This document shows positions 1 to 5,387 of a DNA stretch of 6,144 nt, piece by piece. Each line of letters begins with the position of its first letter. Position 1 is the stretch's first letter. This stretch comes from Dehalococcoidales bacterium (lineage in GTDB: Bacteria > Chloroflexota > Dehalococcoidia > Dehalococcoidales > RBG-16-60-22). The DNA lies in NCBI GenBank assembly GCA_023135135.1, contig JAGLTT010000048.1, positions 1 to 6,144 of the forward strand, given 5' to 3'. The notes beneath the pieces were generated by a model. It was not told where the DNA came from and did no database searches. It saw nothing but the letters and a program-made list of their open reading frames with translations. Both the position numbers and the translations under genes were made by a program.

Positions 1-612
1 GACCTCGACCGTCTCACCGGAGAAATGGGGCTTACCTCGGTTATCGACCTCAGAAGCGGCATGGAAGTAGAGCATCAGGGAATCGGGCTGCTTTCCGAAG
101 CCGATATTAAGTATCACAATATATCTTTTATTGCAGGAGGCAACCGGGACGAGGACGAACGGCTCTTTCGTGAATTATCCAACATGGGTGAATTTTATTT
201 GCACCTCGTGCGTAAAAATGAGTTCGGCGAAAGAATAGTGGCGGCGTTGGAAATTATCGCCGAACCGACAAATCACCCGCTCGTGTTCCACTGCGCCATT
301 GGCAAAGACCGCACGGGGATTCTGGCAGCCATTCTTCTGAGCGTTCTTGGCGTTGAGGATGAGGACATCATAGAAGACTATTCACTATCGACTCCTTACA
401 TGGAAGCGCTTCTTGAACGTATGAATAATGACCCGAAAATGGCAGAATTCGCAGGGCGTCTGCCCGGCTATTCCTGGGAGGCATCACGGGAATCAATGGA
501 GCTGTTTTTATCAACACTAAAACGAGAATACGGCTCTGTCGGGGATTATTTGAAAGTTCAGGGTGTTGAGCCTTCACTGGTACAACGTCTTGAGAAAGCG
601 CTGCTTACCTGA
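1..612 (+). CDS. Tyrosine/dual-specificity protein phosphatase family protein (5' end outside window)
   Basis: The reading frame is open from base 1 and ends at TGA 610-612, so the 203 visible codons are the C-terminal part of a longer protein. The ATG at 25 lies inside the conserved core and is not the real start. The text before it (LDRLTGEMGLTSVIDLRS) matches the entry of the Y_phosphatase3-type fold, in which roughly 40 upstream residues are usual. The signature HCAIGKDRTG is at about 287-316; its Cys (codon 98 of the visible frame) is the expected nucleophile and its Arg binds phosphate. The GKDRTG form is typical of bacterial tyrosine or lipid-directed phosphatases related to Mycobacterium PtpB, so the substrate (phosphotyrosine, phosphoinositide or other) cannot be told. 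A hydrophobic helix (ILAAILLSVLGV) follows. There is no membrane segment in the visible part. The gene converges on the GTPase gene with 40 bp between them. Confidence 0.88.
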   Translation, partial: DLDRLTGEMGLTSVIDLRSGMEVEHQGIGLLSEADIKYHNISFIAGGNRDEDERLFRELSNMGEFYLHLVRKNEFGERIVAALEIIAEPTNHPLVFHCAIGKDRTGILAAILLSVLGVEDEDIIEDYSLSTPYMEALLERMNNDPKMAEFAGRLPGYSWEASRESMELFLSTLKREYGSVGDYLKVQGVEPSLVQRLEKALLT

Positions 613-652
613 TACAACCCCTCCCGTAAAAGGCCATCTTTACCTCTGTGCT

Positions 653-1603
653 CTATTTATCCAACGTATCGGCCAGACGACCCGTAATCTCACGGGCGGC
701 GCGCTGAGGATTCGTTTTGCCCTGCAAGAATTCGTCCACCAGCTTTTCCAGGTAGTCGCCTCCATCGAGTCGATAGATAAAATCCCTGACAAAGCCTTCC
801 ACGGCCTCCAGTAGTTCCAGCCTGGCCCTTTCTCTCTTTCGCCCTGCCATTCCACCGCTTTCGACCAGAAAATCACGGTGACTCAATATAGTCCCGGCCA
901 GTTCCTCCGTGCCTTTATCGTTTATCGCCTCGGCCAGGATAACGGGCGACTGCCATTCTTCAGGGCGGGCAGCTTTCAGAGTCAACATGGATTCCAGGTC
1001 GGCCTTGAGGCGGTCGGCGCCTTCCGTATCCGCCTTATTGACGACAAGGATATCGGCGGCTTCGAGGATGCCGGCCTTCATCGTCTGGATTTCATCGCCG
1101 TAACCGGGGGTTAAAACCACCAGCGTGGTATCCGCCGCTTTCACGATATCGATTTCTATCTGACCCGAACCCACCGTCTCCACCAGGATGATGTCCTTGC
1201 CCATGGCATCCATAACATGAACGGCGCCGATAGCGGCCCGGGCAAGGCCACCAACCCATCCTCTGGTTGCCAGGCTGCGGATGAATACAGCAGGGTCGGC
1301 GCTGTGCCGCTGCATACGCACCCTGTCCCCCAGCAGGGCGCCGCCGGTAAGGGCGCTGGTGGGGTCGATGGCAATAACGCCGATTGTTTTATTTTTCTTA
1401 CGGAAAAAGTCGATAAGATTATCGGTCAGGGTGCTTTTGCCAACGCCGGGGGCACCGGTCACGCCCACGATATACGCCTGGCCGATATGGGGATAGATGT
1501 TGTCCATCTCGGCGAGGGCATCCGGGGACTCGTCCTCCAGCCAGCTGATAAGTCGGGCGGCGGCCTGGACATCACCGGCGAGCACTTTAGATGCCAGTTC
1601 CAT
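653..1603 (-). CDS. meaB: MeaB/ArgK-family P-loop GTPase (acyl-CoA mutase chaperone type)
   Basis: G3E-class GTPase of about 316 residues, the usual length for the family. Proteins of this family guard and load adenosylcobalamin-dependent acyl-CoA mutases (methylmalonyl-CoA mutase and relatives), using GTP hydrolysis to gate cofactor transfer. Visible motifs, numbered from the GTG at 1606: Walker A GVTGAPGVGKST (48-59); switch block DPTSALTGGALLGDRVRM (81-98); Walker B/switch region ILVETVGSGQIEIDI (about 140-154); base-recognition NKAD (190-193); and a basic helical C-terminus. GTG 1604-1606 and ATG 1601-1603 are adjacent possible starts. I chose the ATG because AGGAG ends 5 nt before it but only 2 nt before the GTG. 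The Walker B tail reads VGSGQIE where most homologues have VGVGQSE or similar. It is 17 bp downstream of the double-cupin gene and probably co-transcribed. No mutase is in the window, so the partner is elsewhere or different. Confidence 0.9.
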   Translation of the reverse strand: MELASKVLAGDVQAAARLISWLEDESPDALAEMDNIYPHIGQAYIVGVTGAPGVGKSTLTDNLIDFFRKKNKTIGVIAIDPTSALTGGALLGDRVRMQRHSADPAVFIRSLATRGWVGGLARAAIGAVHVMDAMGKDIILVETVGSGQIEIDIVKAADTTLVVLTPGYGDEIQTMKAGILEAADILVVNKADTEGADRLKADLESMLTLKAARPEEWQSPVILAEAINDKGTEELAGTILSHRDFLVESGGMAGRKRERARLELLEAVEGFVRDFIYRLDGGDYLEKLVDEFLQGKTNPQRAAREITGRLADTLDK

Positions 1604-1608
1604 CACTG

Positions 1609-1613
1609 CTCCT
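1609..1613 (-). promoter_or_regulatory. Ribosome binding site of the MeaB-family gene
   Basis: The minus strand reads GCAGGAGCAGTGATG. AGGAG lies 5 nt before the ATG at 1603 and 2 nt before the GTG at 1606, which favours the ATG as the start. Confidence 0.6.
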
Positions 1614-1620
1614 GCATTGT

Positions 1621-2508
1621 TTAATGGTCATTGCCGAATGGGTGAATGTCCGCCATGATAATCGGTTTATCGCACTTTAAAAGGCCCCCCGGCCAGTGCG
1701 GCAGGAAAGGCGGCGTCACGATAGCCGTCGACCTGGTGAAGACGTGTCTTTCTTCTTCCTTGCCCAGGCATATCTCGAACTCCGCCCCGAGGTCGCTGAG
1801 GTCGTCGGTATCGGTCCCCACGAAGCACATGACCTGGGTGGTAGGATGCGTGTGCGGCTTATCGGGGTCGGGGCAGATTCTGTAAGGCGCTTTCTTCATG
1901 CTTTCATAGAGCATGACAAAGTCGAACCCCGCCCTCTCCTTGGTGACGACGAACGATATGTAGCCGCCTCCGTCATCCCGGTTCAGCGGGCCGTAGTGCC
2001 AGGCGCCCTTCCGCGAGAAGGACAACGGCATGATATATTTCCTGGTTTCCGAGCGCCACCCCACCGGCGGGGTCGGTTTTTTATCGGTTTTTACCGTTGT
2101 CTCCTTATATACCGGCGCGATTGATATCTCGTAAAAGAAGAACCTTTTGTCCAGGAAGTTAACGGTCGCCGGGAAATGCGGCATCCCCCTGGGGATGGCG
2201 ACGGCCGTGGTGGTGGTAATCATATGCGTTTCCAGATCCTCGCCGAGGCATATCTGGATTTCCGCCCCCAGCTCGCCGATATCATCCATATCAGACCCGG
2301 CGAAGAGCAGGACCTGGTCAAAATCATGCACGTGGGGCTTATCGGGGTTTTTACCGATTTTACTGGCTGTCCAGAAACATCCGTACCTGATATGGGCATC
2401 TATCCCCAGGTACTTGCCGTCCATCACGTTTTCCTGTCTCAAACCGCCCTGGTCATATTCTTTAAACTTTAGAGTCTTGACATGCTGTCCGTATTTCGTG
2501 GCTGCCAT
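1621..2508 (-). CDS. Uncharacterised tandem double-cupin-like protein
   Basis: 295 residues; I do not recognise a named function. The protein is an internal duplication with a constant offset of 160 residues. Module 1 has DKPHVHDFDQVLLFAGSDMDDIGELGAEIQ followed by ICLGED (56-91), a His at 95 and IPRGMPHFP (105-113). Module 2 has DKPHTHPTTQVMCFVGTDTDDLSDLGAEFE, ICLGKE (216-251), His 255 and TPPFLPHWP (265-273). HxH (59/61, 219/221) and the later PxGxxH/PxFxxH His (111, 271) match cupin metal-ligand positions. The usual motif-1 Glu is Gln in both copies (HxHxxxQ). The acidic GxDxDDxxxLGAExxICLG block is specific to this family and might carry another ligand. No signal peptide or membrane segment is seen, so it is probably cytoplasmic. 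The start is supported by AGGAGA 11-12 nt upstream. It is the first gene of a likely operon with the MeaB-family GTPase. A metal-dependent enzyme or a ligand sensor are both possible. Confidence 0.8.
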   Translation of the reverse strand: MAATKYGQHVKTLKFKEYDQGGLRQENVMDGKYLGIDAHIRYGCFWTASKIGKNPDKPHVHDFDQVLLFAGSDMDDIGELGAEIQICLGEDLETHMITTTTAVAIPRGMPHFPATVNFLDKRFFFYEISIAPVYKETTVKTDKKPTPPVGWRSETRKYIMPLSFSRKGAWHYGPLNRDDGGGYISFVVTKERAGFDFVMLYESMKKAPYRICPDPDKPHTHPTTQVMCFVGTDTDDLSDLGAEFEICLGKEEERHVFTRSTAIVTPPFLPHWPGGLLKCDKPIIMADIHPFGNDH

Positions 2509-2560
2509 TTTGAAACATTCTCCTTCCCTTATTGGAAAATCTATCCGTATCTACACGGTT

Positions 2561-2589
2561 ATAATAGCTATATTTTGTAAAGTTTACAA
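2561..2589 (-). promoter_or_regulatory. Candidate sigma-70-type promoter of the double-cupin/GTPase operon
   Basis: On the minus strand, TTGTAA (2584-2589) and TATTAT (2561-2566) are separated by 17 bp. They match the -35 consensus at 4 of 6 and the -10 consensus at 5 of 6 positions. Transcription would start near 2554, giving a leader of about 45 nt before the ATG at 2508. The setting is AT-rich and upstream of the first gene of the unit. Pattern match only. Confidence 0.45.
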
Positions 2590-2590
2590 A
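2574..2590. promoter_or_regulatory. 17-bp perfect palindrome overlapping the -35 element (operator candidate)
   Basis: TTTGTAAA-G-TTTACAAA is an exact 8-bp inverted repeat with a 1-bp centre. It covers the candidate -35 hexamer of the double-cupin operon, so a bound dimeric regulator would be expected to block RNA polymerase. No regulator gene is in the window, and I cannot assign the site to a known family. Confidence 0.4.
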
Positions 2591-2619
2591 CTGAAATACG
2601 CGAGAGTGTTTAAAATGGT

Positions 2620-2707
2620 TTGTCATTGCGAGGGCGAAGCCCGAAGCAATCTCTATCATCTGATTAAGTATATCTATGGGATTGCCACGCTGCGCTCGCA
2701 ATGACAA
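2620..2707. repeat. 88-bp palindromic intergenic repeat (REP/MITE-like, CATTGCGAG type)
   Basis: Terminal inverted repeats TTGTCATTGCGAG (2620-2632) and CTCGCAATGACAA (2695-2707) match over 13 of 13 bp. An inner pair GCAATC (2646-2651) and GATTGC (2680-2685) continues the foldback. The left arm also contains a mini-hairpin GGGC-GAA-GCCC (2632-2642). I recognise the pattern 'GTCATTGCGAG...GAAGCAATCTC...GATTGC...CTCGCAATGAC' as a dispersed palindromic element found in many bacterial genomes. Its six-frame shadow gives the familiar spurious peptide 'SLRAQRGN'. No clear target-site duplication is visible. Confidence 0.75.
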
Positions 2708-2713
2708 TAAAAA

Positions 2714-2747
2714 GAAAGGTAAAGAAAGAGGGGCTGACGCCCCTCTT
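2714..2747 (-). terminator. Second minus-strand terminator-like hairpin
   Basis: AAGAGGGGC (2726-2734) pairs perfectly with GCCCCTCTT (2739-2747) around a 4-nt loop. On the minus strand it is followed by a pyrimidine-rich tail, TTTCTTTACC then TTTCTTTTT. The plus strand has no T-run after the stem, so it most likely backs up the upstream terminator of the acyl-CoA unit. Confidence 0.5.
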
Positions 2748-2860
2748 GGACGCCCTGCTTTCTGGGGGGTGGGGAGTCTATTATGTAATAGGCAGCCGAT
2801 GACGCGAGGGCGGCATGGGTGGGAAAAGATAACACCGGGGAGTGGGGTGGATGCTAAGGG

Positions 2861-2905
2861 AAAAATAAAACAAAAAAGCCGGAACAGCTTAATAACTATC
2901 CCGGC
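2861..2905 (-). terminator. Intrinsic terminator of the acyl-CoA synthetase unit
   Basis: The minus-strand transcript folds as GCCGGGAUAG (from 2905 to 2896), loop UUAUUAAG, CUGUUCCGGC (2887 to 2878), followed by UUUUUUGUUUUAUUUUU. Two of the ten pairs are G-U wobbles that exist only in the minus-strand RNA; on the plus strand they are A-C mismatches. The structure is therefore directed at minus-strand transcription. It begins 36 bp after the stop codon at 2941. Confidence 0.8.
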
Positions 2906-2940
2906 CCTTCCTATCTAATTAAGTTAAGTTAAGTTTAGGA

Positions 2941-4497
2941 CTACGGTTTCCCGTACTTTTCGCGGATATCCTTTTTAATAAGCTTGCCCATGGGGTTGCG
3001 GGGGAGGTCGTCCACGAAGACTACCGTCTTCGGCCTCTTAAAGCTGGCCAGTCCCTTCCGGCAGTACTCCATGATTTCCTCATCCGTAGGTTTTTGCCCC
3101 TTCTTGGGAATCACCACGGCGCGCGGTTCCTCGCCCCAGGTCTCGTCGGGAACGCCGATAACTGCCACGTCCTCCACCTTGGGATGCTCGCGGATGACGT
3201 TCTCAATCTCCTCGGGGGAAATGTTTTCTCCCGCACGGATAATCATGTCACTCGACCGCCCGGAAAGGAAATAGTAGCCGTCCTCGTCCACGTAACCCAC
3301 GTCGCCGGTATGCACCCAGCCGTCTTTGTCGATTGTCTTGGCCGTCTTTTCCTCGTCCTTCCAGTAGCCGCTCATGACCCGCGGACCTCTGGCGAGAATC
3401 TCGCCGACCTCACCCTGCGGCAGCGTCTTACCGTCATCATCGATAACCTTCATCTCGACATCGGCCATCGGCTTACCGATTGATGCCAGCCTCTGCAGCT
3501 TCTTCTCTTTTTCTTCCTCGGTGCCGGTCAGCACGTGGTCTTCCGGCCCCAGGGCGGTAATGGTGGAGGCTGTCTCCGTCTGCCCGAAGGCATTTATAAA
3601 GTTGACGCCGGGAAATTCCTCTAATGCTTTCCTGATAACCGGGAGCGGCATGGGCGCGGCGCCGTAGGTAATCACCCGCAGGCTGCTCAGGTCGTGCTTT
3701 TTGAAATCGGGGTGGTCGAGTAGCTGCTTGAGCATGGTGGGCACCATCATGGCGCGGTTGACTTTCTCGTTTTCGACCAGAGTCATCCACTCTTCAGGTT
3801 CGAACTGGCGTTCCATGACCAGCGTCCGGCCTCCGTAGATAGCCGCCATCATCGCCTGAATCCCGGCGACATGGTAGAGGGGCACGGTGAGGATATTGCT
3901 TTCATCAGACTCCGGGTCAGCCGGTGAAACATTATCCAGCATATATGAGCTGAAGCTGTTGTGAGAGAGCATGACTCCTTTCGGGAAGCCGGTGGTGCCG
4001 GCGGTATACATCAGGATAGTGGTCTCATCATCGTCAATCTCGGTGAACACCTCGTCGGCCGGCGAGGAATTGATGATGTCCTCGAAATAAAGCATGTCGT
4101 CATGCTTTTGCTCGATAGAAATAAGGTGCTTCAGGTACTTGAGTTCGGGCTGTATGGACTTTATCATGGGTACGTAACGGTCGCCGATTATCAGGGTGGT
4201 GGCTTCGGCGGTATTGAGCATATAGGAAAATTCCTTTTCCTTGGCGCGGAAGTTCAGCGGCAGGTAGATAGCGCCCGTTTTGGCTACGGCGAAATAGGTC
4301 TCCACGCACTGATTGCAGTTGACCTGGATGAAGGATACCCGGTCGCCTTTCTTCACACCCAACTTTTGAAGTCCGTTGGCCAGCCGGTTCACGCGCTCGT
4401 TGAGCTGGCTGAACGTGTACCTTTTGTCTTCAAAAACTATGGCCGCTTTATCGGGGCAAATGGCCGTGGCTATGTTGAGAAAATCCGTAGTATTCAC
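2941..4497 (-). CDS. AMP-forming acyl-CoA synthetase (ANL superfamily)
   Basis: 518 residues, full length for a fatty or aromatic acyl-CoA ligase: acid + ATP + CoA gives acyl-CoA + AMP + PPi, through an acyl-adenylate. Motifs in order: P-loop YTAGTTGFPKG (164-174), YGAAPMP (278-284), NAFGQTETAS (302-311, adenine and Mg site), GWVHTGDVGYVDEDGYY (393-409; Asp399 binds ribose), GRSSDMIIRAGENISPEEIE (413-432, hinge and A8), and NPMGK (501-505), whose Lys505 is the adenylation lysine. There is no signal or membrane segment, so it should be cytosolic or peripheral. Chain length and substrate cannot be read from sequence; short-, medium-, long-chain or cyclic acids are all possible. The start is GTG (4495-4497), set by GGAGGT 5 nt upstream. 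It lies 103 bp after the sirtuin gene with its own candidate promoter. Lys505 lies in the type of motif that protein acyltransferases modify and sirtuins restore. Confidence 0.95.
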   Translation of the reverse strand: MNTTDFLNIATAICPDKAAIVFEDKRYTFSQLNERVNRLANGLQKLGVKKGDRVSFIQVNCNQCVETYFAVAKTGAIYLPLNFRAKEKEFSYMLNTAEATTLIIGDRYVPMIKSIQPELKYLKHLISIEQKHDDMLYFEDIINSSPADEVFTEIDDDETTILMYTAGTTGFPKGVMLSHNSFSSYMLDNVSPADPESDESNILTVPLYHVAGIQAMMAAIYGGRTLVMERQFEPEEWMTLVENEKVNRAMMVPTMLKQLLDHPDFKKHDLSSLRVITYGAAPMPLPVIRKALEEFPGVNFINAFGQTETASTITALGPEDHVLTGTEEEKEKKLQRLASIGKPMADVEMKVIDDDGKTLPQGEVGEILARGPRVMSGYWKDEEKTAKTIDKDGWVHTGDVGYVDEDGYYFLSGRSSDMIIRAGENISPEEIENVIREHPKVEDVAVIGVPDETWGEEPRAVVIPKKGQKPTDEEIMEYCRKGLASFKRPKTVVFVDDLPRNPMGKLIKKDIREKYGKP

Positions 4498-4502
4498 TCC
4501 GT

Positions 4503-4508
4503 ACCTCC
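4503..4508 (-). promoter_or_regulatory. Strong Shine-Dalgarno of the acyl-CoA synthetase, defining a GTG start
   Basis: The minus strand reads GGAGGTACGGAGTG. The perfect GGAGGT is 5 nt before the GTG at 4497, and no ATG with comparable spacing is nearby. Confidence 0.75.
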
Positions 4509-4536
4509 AAAGCTAAAATAATTTTCCTGACGTTTA

Positions 4537-4566
4537 ATTCTAACCCAGTTATGAGGGAAAAATCAA
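4537..4566 (-). promoter_or_regulatory. Candidate promoter in front of the acyl-CoA synthetase gene
   Basis: On the minus strand, TTGATT (4561-4566) and TAGAAT (4537-4542) are 18 bp apart, in an AT-rich gap. The start would fall near 4530, leaving a leader of about 33 nt. This would let the synthetase be expressed separately from the sirtuin and hydratase. Confidence 0.4.
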
Positions 4567-4591
4567 ACCTGAGGGCAATGCCATACGTAGT

Positions 4592-4617
4592 AAAAAGTCT
4601 CTAGCGGCCGACTTTTT
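4592..4617 (-). terminator. Hairpin spanning the sirtuin stop codon (weak terminator or attenuator candidate)
   Basis: AAAAAGTC (4592-4599) and GACTTTTT (4610-4617) are perfect inverted repeats around a 10-nt loop that contains the sirtuin TAG. The U-run is part of the stem rather than after it, and the stem is AU-rich, so termination would be partial at best. Confidence 0.3.
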
Positions 4618-5386
4618 CTTTAACCTTCTGCGCTATTTTCGACATCGCTTCACCGGCTTTCGCCCTGATGAGGACGGCCGCCTGGTGGTCCATGGGAGTA
4701 GAACTGAGGTTAACGATAACGAGTTTAGCCCCGGACTCGACCGCATATATGGGCATCAGGGCAGCCGGATAGACTACCAGCGTCGAGCCGATGACAATAC
4801 ACAGGTCGGAGGCCATAGCGCGGCGGCTGGCCTCTTCCAGCACTTTGACCGGCAGCTGCTCCCCGAACATGACGATATCCGGCTTGAGCATACCCCGGCA
4901 CTCCTCGCAGTCCGGGATTTCCTCGCCCCTGTCCAGCCTGGGTTTAATCTCGTCCAGGGGATAACGCCGACCGCATTCCAGACATATCGCCCACTGCATA
5001 TTACCGTGAAGCTCGAATACCCTGTCGCCGGGGACACCTGCCTTCTGGTGCAGGTTATCGATATTCTGGGTAATAACGCAGTCCAGCTTATCCAGTCGGT
5101 ACAGCTCGGCGATGGCATCGTGGGCCGGATTCGGCAGCGCCTTGTCGGTCAGCAGTCCCTCCTTTAAGATATGCCACTGCTTGCGCCTCGATTCGGGATT
5201 GTTGAGGAATTTATCTATGGTGAAATCATCCGGGTCGAACCTGTCCCAGATACCGCCCGGACTGCGGAAGTCCGGGATGCCCGACTCCGTGCTGATGCCG
5301 GCGCCGGTGAAGACGACCAGTTTCCGACTCTCCAGAATAAGGTCGGCCGCTTTTTCCGCCAGAGCATCCAAATCCTGACTATCCAT
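4601..5386 (-). CDS. Sir2-family NAD-dependent protein deacylase (CobB-like)
   Basis: 261 residues, a complete single-domain bacterial sirtuin. It removes acyl groups from lysines using NAD+, releasing nicotinamide and O-acyl-ADP-ribose. Visible motifs: TGAGIS (27-32) and GIPDFRSPGGIW (36-47) of the NAD pocket; TQNIDNLHQ (106-114); catalytic His127 in ELHGN; zinc ribbon Cys135-x2-Cys138 and Cys160-x2-Cys163; MFGEQLP (173-179); and GSTLVVYPAA (200-209). The layout resembles the Thermotoga Sir2 type. I see no Tyr-x2-Arg acyl-pocket signature of desuccinylating class III sirtuins, so deacetylation is the more likely activity. The ATG is 1 nt after the hydratase TGA (TGAAATG). Its Shine-Dalgarno (GAGAGG) lies inside the hydratase end, which implies translational coupling. 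Its neighbour is an AMP-forming acyl-CoA synthetase, a classic sirtuin substrate type. Confidence 0.95.
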   Translation of the reverse strand: MDSQDLDALAEKAADLILESRKLVVFTGAGISTESGIPDFRSPGGIWDRFDPDDFTIDKFLNNPESRRKQWHILKEGLLTDKALPNPAHDAIAELYRLDKLDCVITQNIDNLHQKAGVPGDRVFELHGNMQWAICLECGRRYPLDEIKPRLDRGEEIPDCEECRGMLKPDIVMFGEQLPVKVLEEASRRAMASDLCIVIGSTLVVYPAALMPIYAVESGAKLVIVNLSSTPMDHQAAVLIRAKAGEAMSKIAQKVKEKVGR

Positions 5387-5387
5387 T

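Larger units (their letters stand above)
2509..2940. other. 432-bp intergenic region between the two minus-strand units
   Basis: No credible gene lies here. From the ligase side to the cupin side it holds three TTAAG units (2919-2933), a minus-strand terminator (2871-2905), a G-rich plus-strand stretch (about 2764-2860), a 14-bp palindrome (2778-2791), a second terminator-like hairpin (2726-2747), an 88-bp palindromic repeat (2620-2707), an operator-like palindrome (2574-2590) and a candidate promoter (2561-2589). The leader of the double-cupin gene takes up the rest. It reads as an insulator between two independently controlled operons. Confidence 0.7.

Noticed and set aside
1..24. Possible true start of the phosphatase at ATG 25
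   Set aside because: The frame is open to base 1 and the residues before Met already match the family core, so the gene starts outside the window.
1217..1624. Plus-strand 135-residue ORF
   Set aside because: Antisense to the Walker A half of the GTPase gene, which is supported by several motifs.
2147..2704. Plus-strand 185-residue ORF
   Set aside because: Antisense to the double-cupin gene and then runs through its promoter and the repeat; composition is not protein-like.
2462..2707. Minus-strand 81-residue ORF starting MSLRAQRGN
   Set aside because: It is the translation of the palindromic repeat plus promoter region and overlaps the start of the double-cupin gene. This peptide is a well-known artefact of CATTGCGAG repeats.
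2676..2918. Plus-strand 80-residue ORF in the intergenic region
   Set aside because: It begins inside the repeat, runs through both hairpins, has no ribosome binding site and shows no recognisable motif.
2919..2933. Three tandem TTAAG units downstream of the synthetase stop
   Set aside because: Too short and too simple to be a meaningful repeat array; no CRISPR-like spacing.
3961..4521. Plus-strand 186-residue ORF
   Set aside because: Entirely antisense to the well-supported acyl-CoA synthetase; the open frame follows from that gene's codon bias, and no motif is seen.
4685..5167. Plus-strand 160-residue ORF
   Set aside because: Antisense to the sirtuin core including its zinc cysteines; no independent coding evidence.
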